Shown: one piece after another, positions 25,387 through 32,757 of the stretch
Position numbering within the stretch: position 1 is the stretch's first letter
Layout: every line of letters starts with the position of its first letter
Made by a program: the position numbers and the translations under genes
DNA from: an uncultured Bacillota bacterium
Lineage (GTDB): Bacteria > Bacillota > Dehalobacteriia > UBA7702
Length of the DNA stretch: 64,000 nt
Assembly (NCBI GenBank): GCA_934702375.1
Contig: CAKUYE010000012.1
Location: 14,471 to 78,470 of the forward strand
Reading direction: 5' to 3'
The notes under the pieces: generated by a model
Seen by the model: the letters and a program-made list of their open reading frames with translations, nothing else
The model's database searches: none
Told to the model about the DNA's origin: nothing

Positions 25387-25989
25387 ATGGAATTGTTTTT
25401 TGCAACAGGTAATAAAAATAAAGTAAAGGAATTGGCAGCATTGATCGAGGATATGGATATTCATGTTCGATCCGTTGCCGATGTTCCGGATTTTGTTTCG
25501 CCGCCGGAAACCGGTGCAACCTTTAAGGAAAATGCTTTCATTAAAGCAAAAAGTGCTGCGGAATTCACCGGCCTGGCAGCTTTGGCTGACGACAGCGGTT
25601 TGGTCGTTCCGGCTTTAAATGGTGCTCCCGGCGTTTATTCTGCCCGCTACAGTGGGGAAGAAGGCAATGACGATGCCAACAATGAAAAGCTGCTTTGCGA
25701 GATGAAAGATATCCCGGAGGAAAAAAGAAACGCTTATTTCTGTACCGTTCTCTGCTTGTATCTGCCCGATGGGTCTGTTTATTACAGTGAGGGCAGAGTA
25801 GAAGGAAGAATTCTTTTTGACTACTGCGGAACCAATGGCTTTGGCTATGATCCTCTCTTTTTTGTGACGGAAAAAGGGAAGGGAATGGCCGAAATGACCC
25901 TGGAAGAAAAAAATGAAATCAGTCATCGAAGCAGGGCTTTTACATCAATGAAAGCGGCTCTGAACAGCCTTTTATCACATACCCCTTGA
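25387..25989 (+). CDS. rdgB: XTP/dITP diphosphatase (RdgB/HAM1)
   Basis: 200 residues. The enzyme hydrolyses deaminated purine triphosphates (dITP, XTP) to keep them out of DNA and RNA. The N-terminal ATGNKNKVKELAAL, LADDSGLVVPALNGAPGVYSARY with the catalytic Asp, and FGYDPLFFVTEKGKGMAEM are family signatures, and SHRSRAF is the C-terminal base-recognition motif. It follows rph by 26 bases. The -35 box of the downstream tRNA-Gly promoter overlaps its TGA stop. Confidence 0.95.
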   Translation: MELFFATGNKNKVKELAALIEDMDIHVRSVADVPDFVSPPETGATFKENAFIKAKSAAEFTGLAALADDSGLVVPALNGAPGVYSARYSGEEGNDDANNEKLLCEMKDIPEEKRNAYFCTVLCLYLPDGSVYYSEGRVEGRILFDYCGTNGFGYDPLFFVTEKGKGMAEMTLEEKNEISHRSRAFTSMKAALNSLLSHTP

Positions 25990-26014
25990 CAATGGGAGAA
26001 AAATAGGTTATAAT
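25986..26014 (+). promoter_or_regulatory. Consensus promoter of tRNA-Gly
   Basis: Perfect TTGACA (25986-25991), 17-base spacer, perfect TATAAT (26009-26014). The -35 overlaps the rdgB stop codon. Confidence 0.9.
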
Positions 26015-26025
26015 ATGATTACTTT

Positions 26026-26099
<74 letters not shown>

Positions 26100-26202
26100 C
26101 AATTTATTATTTATTTAATTGTTGCTAATGAAAATAAAGGGGTCGTCAACCCATCGGCCGCAGGGCTGCAAACTTGGCTTTTCAAAACCACGATTGAAAG
26201 TC

Positions 26203-26235
26203 AACTCTGTTGCTTTTGTGTGCAACAGAGTTTTT
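26203..26235 (+). terminator. Terminator of tRNA-Gly unit
   Basis: Perfect 11-base stem aactctgttgc (26203-26213) with gcaacagagtt (26222-26232), followed by T. The 100 bases between the tRNA and this hairpin hold nothing I recognise. Confidence 0.85.
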
Positions 26236-26339
26236 GATTAAGTAATCATTTTATATTTATATTTTAAATGTTAAAACTGAATAACAACTGAATATTGAAT
26301 ATTCCCGAAAATTTTTTGAAAGAAAAGGAGCGAAGTCCT

Positions 26340-27356
26340 ATTTGTAAAAAAACATTTTCTGTCACCATGTTACTGTTGATCTGTGTTTTTGTTTTCAGTG
26401 CCTCCGCTTCGGCAACGGTTTTTACCGATACGGAAAATCATTGGGCGAAAAACAGCATTGACTATGTTACCAATCAGGGCTATTTTGTGGGTACCTCCAG
26501 TACTGCATTTTCCCCTGATACAAACATGACACGGGGGATGTTTGTTACCGTATTATCCAGAATTTCCAGCGATGATGTGAGTTCCTACCGGAACACGGTG
26601 TTTTCCGATGTTCCTGCCGGTTCTTATTATGAATCTGCTATTGCCTGGGCTTATCAGAAAAATATCGTTTCCGGTATGAGCGCCAGCGCTTTTCATCCCG
26701 ACGATCCTGTGACCAGGGAACAGATCTGTATGCTGCTGACAAAATATCTGGAATATACAAAGGCAAACCCCGAGATCAAAACGACAGCGGTAACAACCTA
26801 TAACGATGATGCATCCATCAGCTCCTGGGCTCACGAAGCCGTGTATACCATGCAAAAATATGGTTATCTCGTTGGTTCCGACGGTCGCTTCCGTCCGAAA
26901 GACTGCGCAACGAGAGGTGAGTGTGCTTCGGTTTTTGCCCGGCTTTGCGGTTATTTTTACAACAACAATGTTGTGATTGATGATAACCGTGATGATACGG
27001 ATATCCTTCCGGATAATGATGATACCCTTTCCGGCGGTACGCTTCTCGGTGATTTCAACATTTCCTTCTATTGCCCTTGCAGCACCTGCAATGGCGGTTG
27101 GAGCGGAAGTGCTTCCGGATTGCCGATGGTACCGGGAAAGACCATTGCCGTAGATAAAAATGTGATTCCTCTGGGCAGCTGGGTAAGAATTGAATTCAGT
27201 GCTCCCAGATTACAGCATTTGAATGGTGTGTATCAAGCGGTAGATACCGGTAGTGCCATTGTAAATAATCGAATTGATGTTCTGGTTGAAGATCATCAAC
27301 TGGCATATACCTATGGTATTGATAGTGGTGTGAAAGTTTATCTTTTAGACAAATAA
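26340..27356 (+). CDS. SLH-domain and 3D-domain cell-wall protein, possible ATT start
   Basis: 338 residues as called. A signal peptide (KKTFSVTMLLLICVFVFSASASA) is followed by three SLH repeats (about 25-80, 85-145, 150-205; VFTDTENHWAKNSI, VFSDVPAGSYYESA, YNDDASISSWAHEA). These bind secondary wall polymers or lipid-linked peptidoglycan. An acidic linker leads to a 3D domain (AVDKNVIPLGSWVRIE, AVDTGSAIVNNRIDVLV), as in MltA/Rpf-like lytic transglycosylases. The only well-placed ribosome site, AAAGGAG at 26324-26330, has ATT at 26340 nine bases later. TTG 26295 has no ribosome site and ATG 26367 would truncate the signal peptide. Start is therefore uncertain. Confidence 0.85.
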   Translation: MCKKTFSVTMLLLICVFVFSASASATVFTDTENHWAKNSIDYVTNQGYFVGTSSTAFSPDTNMTRGMFVTVLSRISSDDVSSYRNTVFSDVPAGSYYESAIAWAYQKNIVSGMSASAFHPDDPVTREQICMLLTKYLEYTKANPEIKTTAVTTYNDDASISSWAHEAVYTMQKYGYLVGSDGRFRPKDCATRGECASVFARLCGYFYNNNVVIDDNRDDTDILPDNDDTLSGGTLLGDFNISFYCPCSTCNGGWSGSASGLPMVPGKTIAVDKNVIPLGSWVRIEFSAPRLQHLNGVYQAVDTGSAIVNNRIDVLVEDHQLAYTYGIDSGVKVYLLDK

Positions 27357-27375
27357 ATTTCAAAAGAGAAAACAG

Positions 27376-27436
27376 GGGATGCGCAAACGCAGAATGACTA
27401 CTGCAACCGCAGTTTATGACAGCTTTTGTGCATCCC
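27376..27436. other. Structured element downstream of the SLH/3D gene
   Basis: Arms gggatgcgcaaa (27376-27387) and tttgtgcatccc (27425-27436) pair over 12 bases with one G-U. A nested hairpin actgc/gcagt lies at 27400-27413. No T run follows, so it is not a classic terminator; it could be a 3'-end stabiliser or part of a small RNA. Confidence 0.45.
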
Positions 27437-27490
27437 GATTCTGTCCGAATAAAAGCTCGAAAAAAATTTTTAAAAACTGGTGTAAAGTAC

Positions 27491-27519
27491 TTGCAAAAAG
27501 AGAAAAAGTGTATTATAAT
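27491..27519 (+). promoter_or_regulatory. Promoter of the tRNA-Arg/His/Gln cluster
   Basis: TTGCAA (27491-27496), 17-base spacer, TATAAT (27514-27519), 11 bases before the first tRNA. Confidence 0.85.
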
Positions 27520-27530
27520 ATATGAGTATT

Positions 27531-27607
27531 GCGCCAGTAGCTCAGTCGGATAGAGCAACGGCCTTCTAAGCCGTGTGCCAGGGGTTCGAATCCCTTCTGG
27601 CGCGCCA
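27531..27607 (+). tRNA. tRNA-Arg (anticodon TCT)
   Basis: Acceptor gcgccag/ctggcgc, anticodon stem acggc/gccgt with loop cttctaa (TCT), T arm aggggttcgaatccctt, encoded CCA at 27605-27607. First of three clustered tRNAs. Confidence 0.96.
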
Positions 27608-27613
27608 ATATAT

Positions 27614-27690
27614 GGTGGGTGTGGCGAAGCGGTTAACGCACCGGATTGTGGCTCCGGCACTCATGGGTTCGATCCCCATCACTCACCCCA
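27614..27690 (+). tRNA. tRNA-His (anticodon GTG)
   Basis: Acceptor gtgggtg/cactcac plus the His-specific extra G at position -1 (27614) opposite C73. Anticodon stem ccgga/tccgg with loop ttgtggc (GTG), T arm atgggttcgatccccat, encoded CCA. Confidence 0.96.
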
Positions 27691-27734
27691 TTTGCTTATT
27701 CGTAAAATTTTATATATAGAAGTCTGTGGGATAG

Positions 27735-27810
27735 TGGGGTGTAGCCAAGCGGCAAGGCATCGGTTTTTGGCGCCGACATTTCGTAGGTTCGAATCCTGCC
27801 ACCCCAGCCA
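27735..27810 (+). tRNA. tRNA-Gln (anticodon TTG)
   Basis: Acceptor tggggtg/cacccca, anticodon stem tcggt/gccga with loop ttttggc (TTG), T arm taggttcgaatcctg, encoded CCA at 27808-27810. Confidence 0.95.
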
Positions 27811-27818
27811 TGAAAATC

Positions 27819-27849
27819 AAAAAGTCGCTTTGCGGCTTTTTATTTTTTT
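27819..27849 (+). terminator. First terminator after tRNA cluster
   Basis: Stem aaaaagtcgc (27819-27828) with gcggcttttt (27832-27841), 3-base loop, then a long T run. Confidence 0.85.
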
Positions 27850-27864
27850 CGTTACTCTTATGTG

Positions 27865-27892
27865 AATCAGCACTTTTCCGTGCTGATTTTTT
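27865..27892 (+). terminator. Second, tandem terminator after tRNA cluster
   Basis: Perfect 9-base stem aatcagcac (27865-27873) with gtgctgatt (27880-27888), T run to 27892. It insulates the acyltransferase gene from tRNA transcription. Confidence 0.8.
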
Positions 27893-27893
27893 A

Positions 27894-27922
27894 TTGTGCC
27901 TTTGCACGTTCTATGGTAAAAT
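27894..27922 (+). promoter_or_regulatory. Possible promoter of the acyltransferase gene
   Basis: TTGTGC (27894-27899), 17-base spacer, TAAAAT (27917-27922). Modest match. Confidence 0.4.
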
Positions 27923-27959
27923 AGGAGAAATGAAACTCATGAAGAATCGGAGGTTGGCA

Positions 27960-28988
27960 ATGCACTTTACAGAAAAAAAATCCATGATTTATGATCTGCT
28001 GAAAGCCTTTGCAATATTAGCGGTTATTGCAGGGCATTGCCTTGCCATGTTTACTCCCGATGGCGCAATTCCTACAGTTTGCGGCTCCCGATTATTGGGT
28101 CTTTTGGGCAGTATTGTATATCGCTTTCACATTCCCTGCCTTTTTGTAGTCAGCGGCGCTCTTTTTGCCTTTTGCTGGCGAAAAGGCCATTATCATGACC
28201 CCCGGCTCTTTTTGCGGAAAAAAGCCCTTCGTTTGCTTGTCCCTTACCTTATTTTTGGTGTTGCTCTTGTTTTCCCCACTTTGGTGATTTGCGGACTTTG
28301 GGCGCCAAAGGGCGCTTTTTCCTATTTGCTGCATCTATTGGCCGGCGATCAATCCCGGCACCTTTGGTATGTATACTGTCTTTTTGTGGTTTATTGCTTT
28401 TTCTGGCCCTTTATGCGGCGATTTGAAAATGGCCCCTGGAAACGTATTTTCCTGATCTCTCTGGTGGTTGCAGTGATCTCCAAATACCTTCCTTTTGGTT
28501 TTTTGGGGTATTTTCAGCTTTGTAATTTTCTTTACTATCAATTTTATTTTATTTGCGGTATTCTTCTGGAACAAAATTTCAGGGATGTGCTGTACCTGTT
28601 TCACCAATACCCGAAACGCATTATCGCGGTATCTCTCGGATTATTGATTCTTAGCCTGATTTTTGGCTTTGGTTCTGTGGGCAGCATTGTTTATGCTTTT
28701 GCCGGGATTGCGCTGATTTTTGTGCTTTCCCTGTATCTTTCGGAAAACACCGAGCTGCATGATTCAAAGTCGCTGCGAAATTTTGTAAAGGATTCCTATG
28801 GAATTTATCTGTTTCATGCGATGATCGTTTATTTGATCTTTTATGCTTTCTCCCGGGTTGCTTTTCATGCCTATGGTCTTGCTTTTGTGGCATTTTGCGT
28901 TTCTTTGTTTCTTTCCTGGGGACTCACCGAGGGCTGCCGCCGCCTGGGGCTTGGCATGATCCTCGGAGAGAGCCGGATGAAATCATAA
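27960..28988 (+). CDS. Acyltransferase-3-family membrane protein
   Basis: 342 residues, about ten hydrophobic segments. The family (OafA/NodX-like) O-acetylates or succinylates sugars and cell-surface polymers. IYDLLKAFAILAVIAGHCLAMF carries the family's essential membrane His, and FHIPCLFVVSGALFAF is the second conserved stretch. The frame is open upstream into the tRNA and two terminators, so I start at ATG 27960, which has GGAGG six bases before it. It is a single gene between terminators and the hpt promoter. Its substrate is unknown; wall polymers that bind SLH proteins are one possibility. Confidence 0.85.
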   Translation: MHFTEKKSMIYDLLKAFAILAVIAGHCLAMFTPDGAIPTVCGSRLLGLLGSIVYRFHIPCLFVVSGALFAFCWRKGHYHDPRLFLRKKALRLLVPYLIFGVALVFPTLVICGLWAPKGAFSYLLHLLAGDQSRHLWYVYCLFVVYCFFWPFMRRFENGPWKRIFLISLVVAVISKYLPFGFLGYFQLCNFLYYQFYFICGILLEQNFRDVLYLFHQYPKRIIAVSLGLLILSLIFGFGSVGSIVYAFAGIALIFVLSLYLSENTELHDSKSLRNFVKDSYGIYLFHAMIVYLIFYAFSRVAFHAYGLAFVAFCVSLFLSWGLTEGCRRLGLGMILGESRMKS

Positions 28989-29038
28989 ATTTTGCTTTAA
29001 AGCTGTATGATTATACTGTGATATCAAAGAAAAACTCT

Positions 29039-29067
29039 TGTCAAAATCAGGGGAAAGTGTTAAAATC
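29039..29067 (+). promoter_or_regulatory. Promoter of hpt-hisC
   Basis: TTGTCA (29039-29044), 17-base spacer, TAAAAT (29062-29067); about 45 bases of leader precede hpt. Confidence 0.7.
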
Positions 29068-29118
29068 TCTTTATAGCATTTCTAGGAGTATATTTATTAG
29101 TCGAAGGATAGGTGTATT

Positions 29119-29646
29119 ATGGTTTACGATAATCTTGAAGTTCTTTATGATGAACAGGCCATTGCGAAGAGAGTGGAAGCTCTGGGCAAAGAAATTACCG
29201 CGGACTATCAGGGAAAAGATCTGTTGGTCATCGGTATTTTAAAAGGTTCCTTTATGTTCTTTTCCGATTTACTGAAAAAGCTGGATCTGCCTGTTGAGAT
29301 CGATTTTATGGCCGCCAAAAGCTATGGCGATAACACGCATCCCGGTGAAGTACATATCATCAAGGATCTTGACCGCCCCATTGAAGGCCGCCATATTTTG
29401 ATTATCGAAGATATTCTTGATACCGGGCAAACCCTCCATGCCCTTTATAAATTACTTGAGGTTCGGGGCGCTGCTTCCTTAAAAACTTGCACTTTTTTGG
29501 ATAAACCTGCCCGCCGGGTAACGGATTTTTATGCTGATTATAAGGGATATGAAATCCCTGATTACTTTGTTGTCGGCTATGGTCTTGACTATGCCGAACG
29601 ATACAGAAATCTGCCTTATGTGGCGATCATTAAGGATGCGGAATAA
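29119..29646 (+). CDS. hpt: Hypoxanthine phosphoribosyltransferase
   Basis: 175 residues. It salvages hypoxanthine (and often guanine) to IMP/GMP using PRPP. The PRPP-binding motif is HILIIEDILDTGQT (about residues 94-107). VIGILKGSFMFFSDLLK, FMAAKSYGD and PDYFVVGYGLDYAERYRNLPYV are conserved in bacterial HPRTs. It is followed after 20 bases by hisC, and no tilS or ftsH, its usual neighbours in Bacillota, is present. Confidence 0.95.
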   Translation: MVYDNLEVLYDEQAIAKRVEALGKEITADYQGKDLLVIGILKGSFMFFSDLLKKLDLPVEIDFMAAKSYGDNTHPGEVHIIKDLDRPIEGRHILIIEDILDTGQTLHALYKLLEVRGAASLKTCTFLDKPARRVTDFYADYKGYEIPDYFVVGYGLDYAERYRNLPYVAIIKDAE

Positions 29647-29666
29647 TTTTAAAGGAATGATGTTGT

Positions 29667-30749
29667 ATGATCCGCAAGTGTGTTGATAATATCGCACCTT
29701 ACAGCCCGGGGAAACCCATTGAAGAAGTCAAACGTGAGTTGGGACTCGATGAAGTTTATAAGCTGGCTTCTAACGAGAACCCCCTTGGGCCGCCGGAATC
29801 TGCAGTGGAGGCTATGAAACTTGCTGCCGGTAAAGTATCCCGTTATCCCGATGCCGATGCCTATGAGCTGCGTTCTGCTTTGGCGGAGTATCATGGTGTC
29901 AAAAGGGATCAGATCATTCTGGGGGACGGTTCCAATGAACTGCTGAAATTGATTTCTCTGACTTTTCTGGAACCCGGCGATGAGATCATTATGCCTAAGC
30001 CCTCTTTTGGTGAGTATGCACGCACCGCCGCTATTTGCGGTGCCGTAGCAAAGGCAATTCCTCTGACCGAGGACTATGTTCTTGATCTTCCGGCGATGGT
30101 TGCAGCCATCAGCTCCAGAACGAAGCTTATTTATATTTGCAACCCCAACAATCCAACCGGTACCGTTGTGGACAAACGTCTTTTGAAGCAGCTGATGCAT
30201 CGGATGGAGGATGTTATCGTCATTTTGGATGAAGCCTATTTCGAATTTGTTCAAGATGAAAATTCTCCGGATGGGGTGGCCTTTTTCAAGGAATTTCCCA
30301 ATGTGATCTCATTGAGAACCTTTTCCAAAGCTTATGGCCTTGCGGGGTTGCGGGTAGGATATGGCGTGTGCCATGAAGAAATCGCAAAAGCCATAAATAA
30401 AGTAAGAGAGCCGTTTAATGTCAATTCTTTGGCTCAGGCTGCTGCTTTGGCCGCTCTCAATGACAGCGAGTATTTGGCAAAAAGCGTAAAATACAATACC
30501 GTGGAACGAGATTTTCTTTATACCGAATTGAAACGCCGCGGTTTTCAGGTTGTTCCTACTCAGGCCAATTTCATGCTGGTGGAAGTGATCCGCGATAGTG
30601 TTGATGTTTTTCAGGGATTGTTGCGAAAGGGTATCATTGTCCGCAGCGGCGATATTTTTGGCTATCCTACCAAGATTCGTCTTTCTGTAGGGCTGCGCCG
30701 GGAAAACGAAGCCTTTTTAAAAGCTCTGGAAGAATACATGGGGCTGTAA
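29667..30749 (+). CDS. hisC: Histidinol-phosphate aminotransferase
   Basis: 360 residues, a class I/II PLP-dependent aminotransferase. KLASNENPLGPPESAVEAM at the start, ICNPNNPTGTVVD, LDEAYFEF with the PLP-binding Asp and Tyr, and the Schiff-base Lys in RTFSKAYGLAGLRVGYG are all present. HisC catalyses the transfer from glutamate to imidazole-acetol phosphate in histidine synthesis. No other his gene is nearby, so a broader aromatic aminotransferase role is possible. It forms a unit with hpt and ends at a clear terminator. Confidence 0.92.
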   Translation: MIRKCVDNIAPYSPGKPIEEVKRELGLDEVYKLASNENPLGPPESAVEAMKLAAGKVSRYPDADAYELRSALAEYHGVKRDQIILGDGSNELLKLISLTFLEPGDEIIMPKPSFGEYARTAAICGAVAKAIPLTEDYVLDLPAMVAAISSRTKLIYICNPNNPTGTVVDKRLLKQLMHRMEDVIVILDEAYFEFVQDENSPDGVAFFKEFPNVISLRTFSKAYGLAGLRVGYGVCHEEIAKAINKVREPFNVNSLAQAAALAALNDSEYLAKSVKYNTVERDFLYTELKRRGFQVVPTQANFMLVEVIRDSVDVFQGLLRKGIIVRSGDIFGYPTKIRLSVGLRRENEAFLKALEEYMGL

Positions 30750-30777
30750 CAGGTGATATCGAAACAGAAACAAACAA

Positions 30778-30817
30778 AGAGAGTGCCTCTCGGGAAGCTG
30801 AAGGGCACTCTTTCTTT
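30778..30817 (+). terminator. Terminator of hpt-hisC
   Basis: Stem agagtgcc (30780-30787) with ggcactct (30804-30811), inner loop about 16 bases, T-rich tail to 30817. Confidence 0.75.
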
Positions 30818-30837
30818 CAAAATAGATTTGAAATAAC

Positions 30838-30870
30838 AAAAAACCCCGAGATACCGAGGTATCCGGGGTT
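30838..30870 (-). terminator. Terminator of tRNA-Thr
   Basis: On the minus strand, aaccccgg and ctcggggtt pair around an inner atacc/ggtat stem, followed by a T run (A run at 30838-30843 on the plus strand). Confidence 0.85.
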
Positions 30871-30871
30871 G

Positions 30872-30947
30872 TGGAGCTGCTGAACGGATTCGAACCGTTG
30901 ACCTGCGCATTACGAGTGCGCTGCTCTACCTGCTGAGCCACAGCAGC
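30872..30947 (-). tRNA. tRNA-Thr (anticodon CGT)
   Basis: On the minus strand, acceptor gctgctg/cagcagc, anticodon stem gcgca/tgcgc with loop ctcgtaa (CGT), T arm caacggttcgaatccgttc, encoded CCA (30872-30874). It is convergent with hisC. Confidence 0.95.
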
Positions 30948-30959
30948 AACTACTATACT

Positions 30960-30987
30960 ATTTTATCATAAATTTTTCATTCGTCAA
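30960..30987 (-). promoter_or_regulatory. Promoter of tRNA-Thr
   Basis: On the minus strand, TTGACG (30982-30987), 16-base spacer, TAAAAT (30960-30965), 13 bases before the tRNA. Confidence 0.7.
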
Positions 30988-31047
30988 GGGGTATTTTTCC
31001 ATTCTCTTGAATTTTATGGGATGTATGCAAAAAAGGAGGAGTCACTC

Positions 31048-31566
31048 ATGTCTCAAAATAAAGTGTTGATCGTTGTGGATATGCAAAATGATTTTATCGA
31101 CGGAGCTTTGGGATCGAAAGATGCCGAAGCGATTGTAGGCAATGTATTGGAAAAGATTGAAAGCTTTGAAGGAGAAGTTATTTTTACCCGAGATACCCAC
31201 GGGGAAAATTATTTGCAGACCCAGGAAGGCAGAAAGCTTCCGGTGAAGCACTGCCTGGAAAATACCGACGGTTGGCAGCTGCACCGCAGTATCAATGAAT
31301 TGGCAAAGGGAAAAACCATTATTGACAAGCCCTCCTTTGGCTCTCTTACGCTTCCCCGCTATTTGAAGGGGCAGGGAACCCCTGATATTATTGAACTGGT
31401 GGGGTTGTGCACCGATATCTGCGTGATCAGCAATGCCATGATTTTAAAGGCGGCTTTCCCCGAGGCTGAAATTCGTGTGATCAGCCAGTGCTGCGCCGGT
31501 ACAACGGTGGAAAACCACTTAAATGCATTAAAAGCCATGGAATGTTGCCAGATTGAGGTTCGCTGA
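31048..31566 (+). CDS. Isochorismatase-family cysteine hydrolase, nicotinamidase-like
   Basis: 172 residues. The fold uses an Asp-Lys-Cys triad. VVDMQNDFIDGALG carries the Asp (residue 11), TIIDKPSFGS the Lys, and VGLCTDICVISNA the nucleophile Cys region. FTRDTHGENYLQTQEGRKLP followed by HC has the metal-binding D-x-H layout of nicotinamidases such as PncA, which convert nicotinamide to nicotinate for NAD salvage. The open frame begins at 31021, but ATG 31048 has AAAGGAGGA eight bases upstream. Substrate is inferred from the family only. Confidence 0.85.
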   Translation: MSQNKVLIVVDMQNDFIDGALGSKDAEAIVGNVLEKIESFEGEVIFTRDTHGENYLQTQEGRKLPVKHCLENTDGWQLHRSINELAKGKTIIDKPSFGSLTLPRYLKGQGTPDIIELVGLCTDICVISNAMILKAAFPEAEIRVISQCCAGTTVENHLNALKAMECCQIEVR

Positions 31567-31569
31567 GAC

Positions 31570-31598
31570 TTGTTTCTTCTGTGAAAATCAGGTATAAT
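31570..31598 (+). promoter_or_regulatory. Promoter of ruvCAB-queH-queA-tgt
   Basis: TTGTTT (31570-31575), 17-base spacer, TATAAT (31593-31598). It lies inside the longer open frame of ruvC, supporting the downstream start. Confidence 0.75.
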
Positions 31599-31616
31599 AT
31601 AATATTGGTGGTTTTT

Positions 31617-32096
31617 ATGGTGATTTTAGGAATCGACCCCGGCACTGCGATTTGCGGCTACGGTTTGGTCGAAAAACACAATTATCAATATAAGCTGATT
31701 GACTACGGCGCGGTAAATACACCTTCTACCATGACCTTGGAGGAACGCCTGGTTCGTATCTACGATGGTATTTGTCTTTTAATTGATAAATATCATCCCG
31801 ACGAAATGGCGGTGGAGGAATTGTTCTTCAATAATAATGCCAAAACTGCGATTTCCGTGGGACAGGCCCGTGGAGTGATTCTTCTGGCAGGAGCTCATAA
31901 AGGGATACCGTTATATGAATACACGCCCCTTCAGGTGAAACAGGGGATCGTTGGCTATGGTCGGGCAGATAAAAAACAGATCCAGTACATGGTCAAAACG
32001 ATGCTGAATATGAAGGAAATCCCGAAACCCGATGATGCTGCCGATGCTTTGGCCATTGCCATGTGTCATGGGCAGTGCAATAAAAATCTGATTTGA
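31617..32096 (+). CDS. ruvC: Holliday junction endonuclease RuvC
   Basis: 159 residues from ATG 31617 (MVILGIDPGT). RuvC resolves Holliday junctions with RuvAB. Catalytic acidic residues are visible: Asp7 in GIDPG, Glu in VEELFF, and the pair in PDDAADALAIA. The upstream part of the frame overlaps the promoter and is not coding. The ribosome site is weak (GGTGG). The ruvC-ruvA-ruvB order is standard and leads into queuosine genes, as in many Bacillota. Confidence 0.95.
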   Translation: MVILGIDPGTAICGYGLVEKHNYQYKLIDYGAVNTPSTMTLEERLVRIYDGICLLIDKYHPDEMAVEELFFNNNAKTAISVGQARGVILLAGAHKGIPLYEYTPLQVKQGIVGYGRADKKQIQYMVKTMLNMKEIPKPDDAADALAIAMCHGQCNKNLI

Positions 32097-32112
32097 ACTG
32101 AGGAATGAAAGT

Positions 32113-32721
32113 ATGATTGCATCTGTAAGAGGAGAAATTATCGATATTGAAGATGACGCTCTTGTTGTTACGGTAAACGGTATCGGATTACGGGTCTACG
32201 CCCCCCTCAATCGTATGCAGGGAGCCTATCGCCTTAACGATGAAATATTTCTTTATACCCACTTGATTGTCAGAGAGGATCAATGGACGCTCTTTGGCTT
32301 CCCCGGGAAAAAAGAGCTTGCCCTCTTTAAGCTGATTTTGAATATCAGCGGTATCGGCGGCAAAAGTGCTTTGATGGTATTATCTCAGCTCAGCCCCGGA
32401 GAAATTGCCGGAGCTGTGGATGCCGGTGATGCCAAACCCTTTGAACGGGTTAGCGGTATCGGGAAAAAGACTGCCCAGCGCATTGTTTTGGAGCTGAAGG
32501 ATAAAATTGCCAAGCTTGGAATTGCCGGAGCACCGGTTGTGGAAAAACCGAAGGAGACGGCAGTGGAGATCGATAATGGCGATGCTGTGGCTGCCCTTTG
32601 TCAGCTGGGCTACACCGCTGCCGAAGCGAAAAAAGCTGTGGTTGCCGTTGTAAGCGAGGATCCGTTGATCGACGGAGAAACGCTGCTGCGCAAAGCATTG
32701 CTGCGGTTAAGTAAGTTTTAA
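32113..32721 (+). CDS. ruvA: Holliday junction DNA helicase subunit RuvA
   Basis: 202 residues. RuvA tetramers bind the four-way junction and load RuvB. N-terminal OB fold (MIASVRGEIIDIEDD), middle helix-hairpin-helix region (ISGIGGKSALMVLSQLSP; VSGIGKKTAQRIVLELKDK), flexible linker, and a C-terminal RuvB-contact domain (DAVAALCQLGYTAAEAKKAV) are all present. It sits 16 bases after ruvC and 36 before ruvB. Confidence 0.97.
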   Translation: MIASVRGEIIDIEDDALVVTVNGIGLRVYAPLNRMQGAYRLNDEIFLYTHLIVREDQWTLFGFPGKKELALFKLILNISGIGGKSALMVLSQLSPGEIAGAVDAGDAKPFERVSGIGKKTAQRIVLELKDKIAKLGIAGAPVVEKPKETAVEIDNGDAVAALCQLGYTAAEAKKAVVAVVSEDPLIDGETLLRKALLRLSKF

Positions 32722-32757
32722 TGAGTAAGAACATTCCAATGGAGGTATTTGTTCTGA

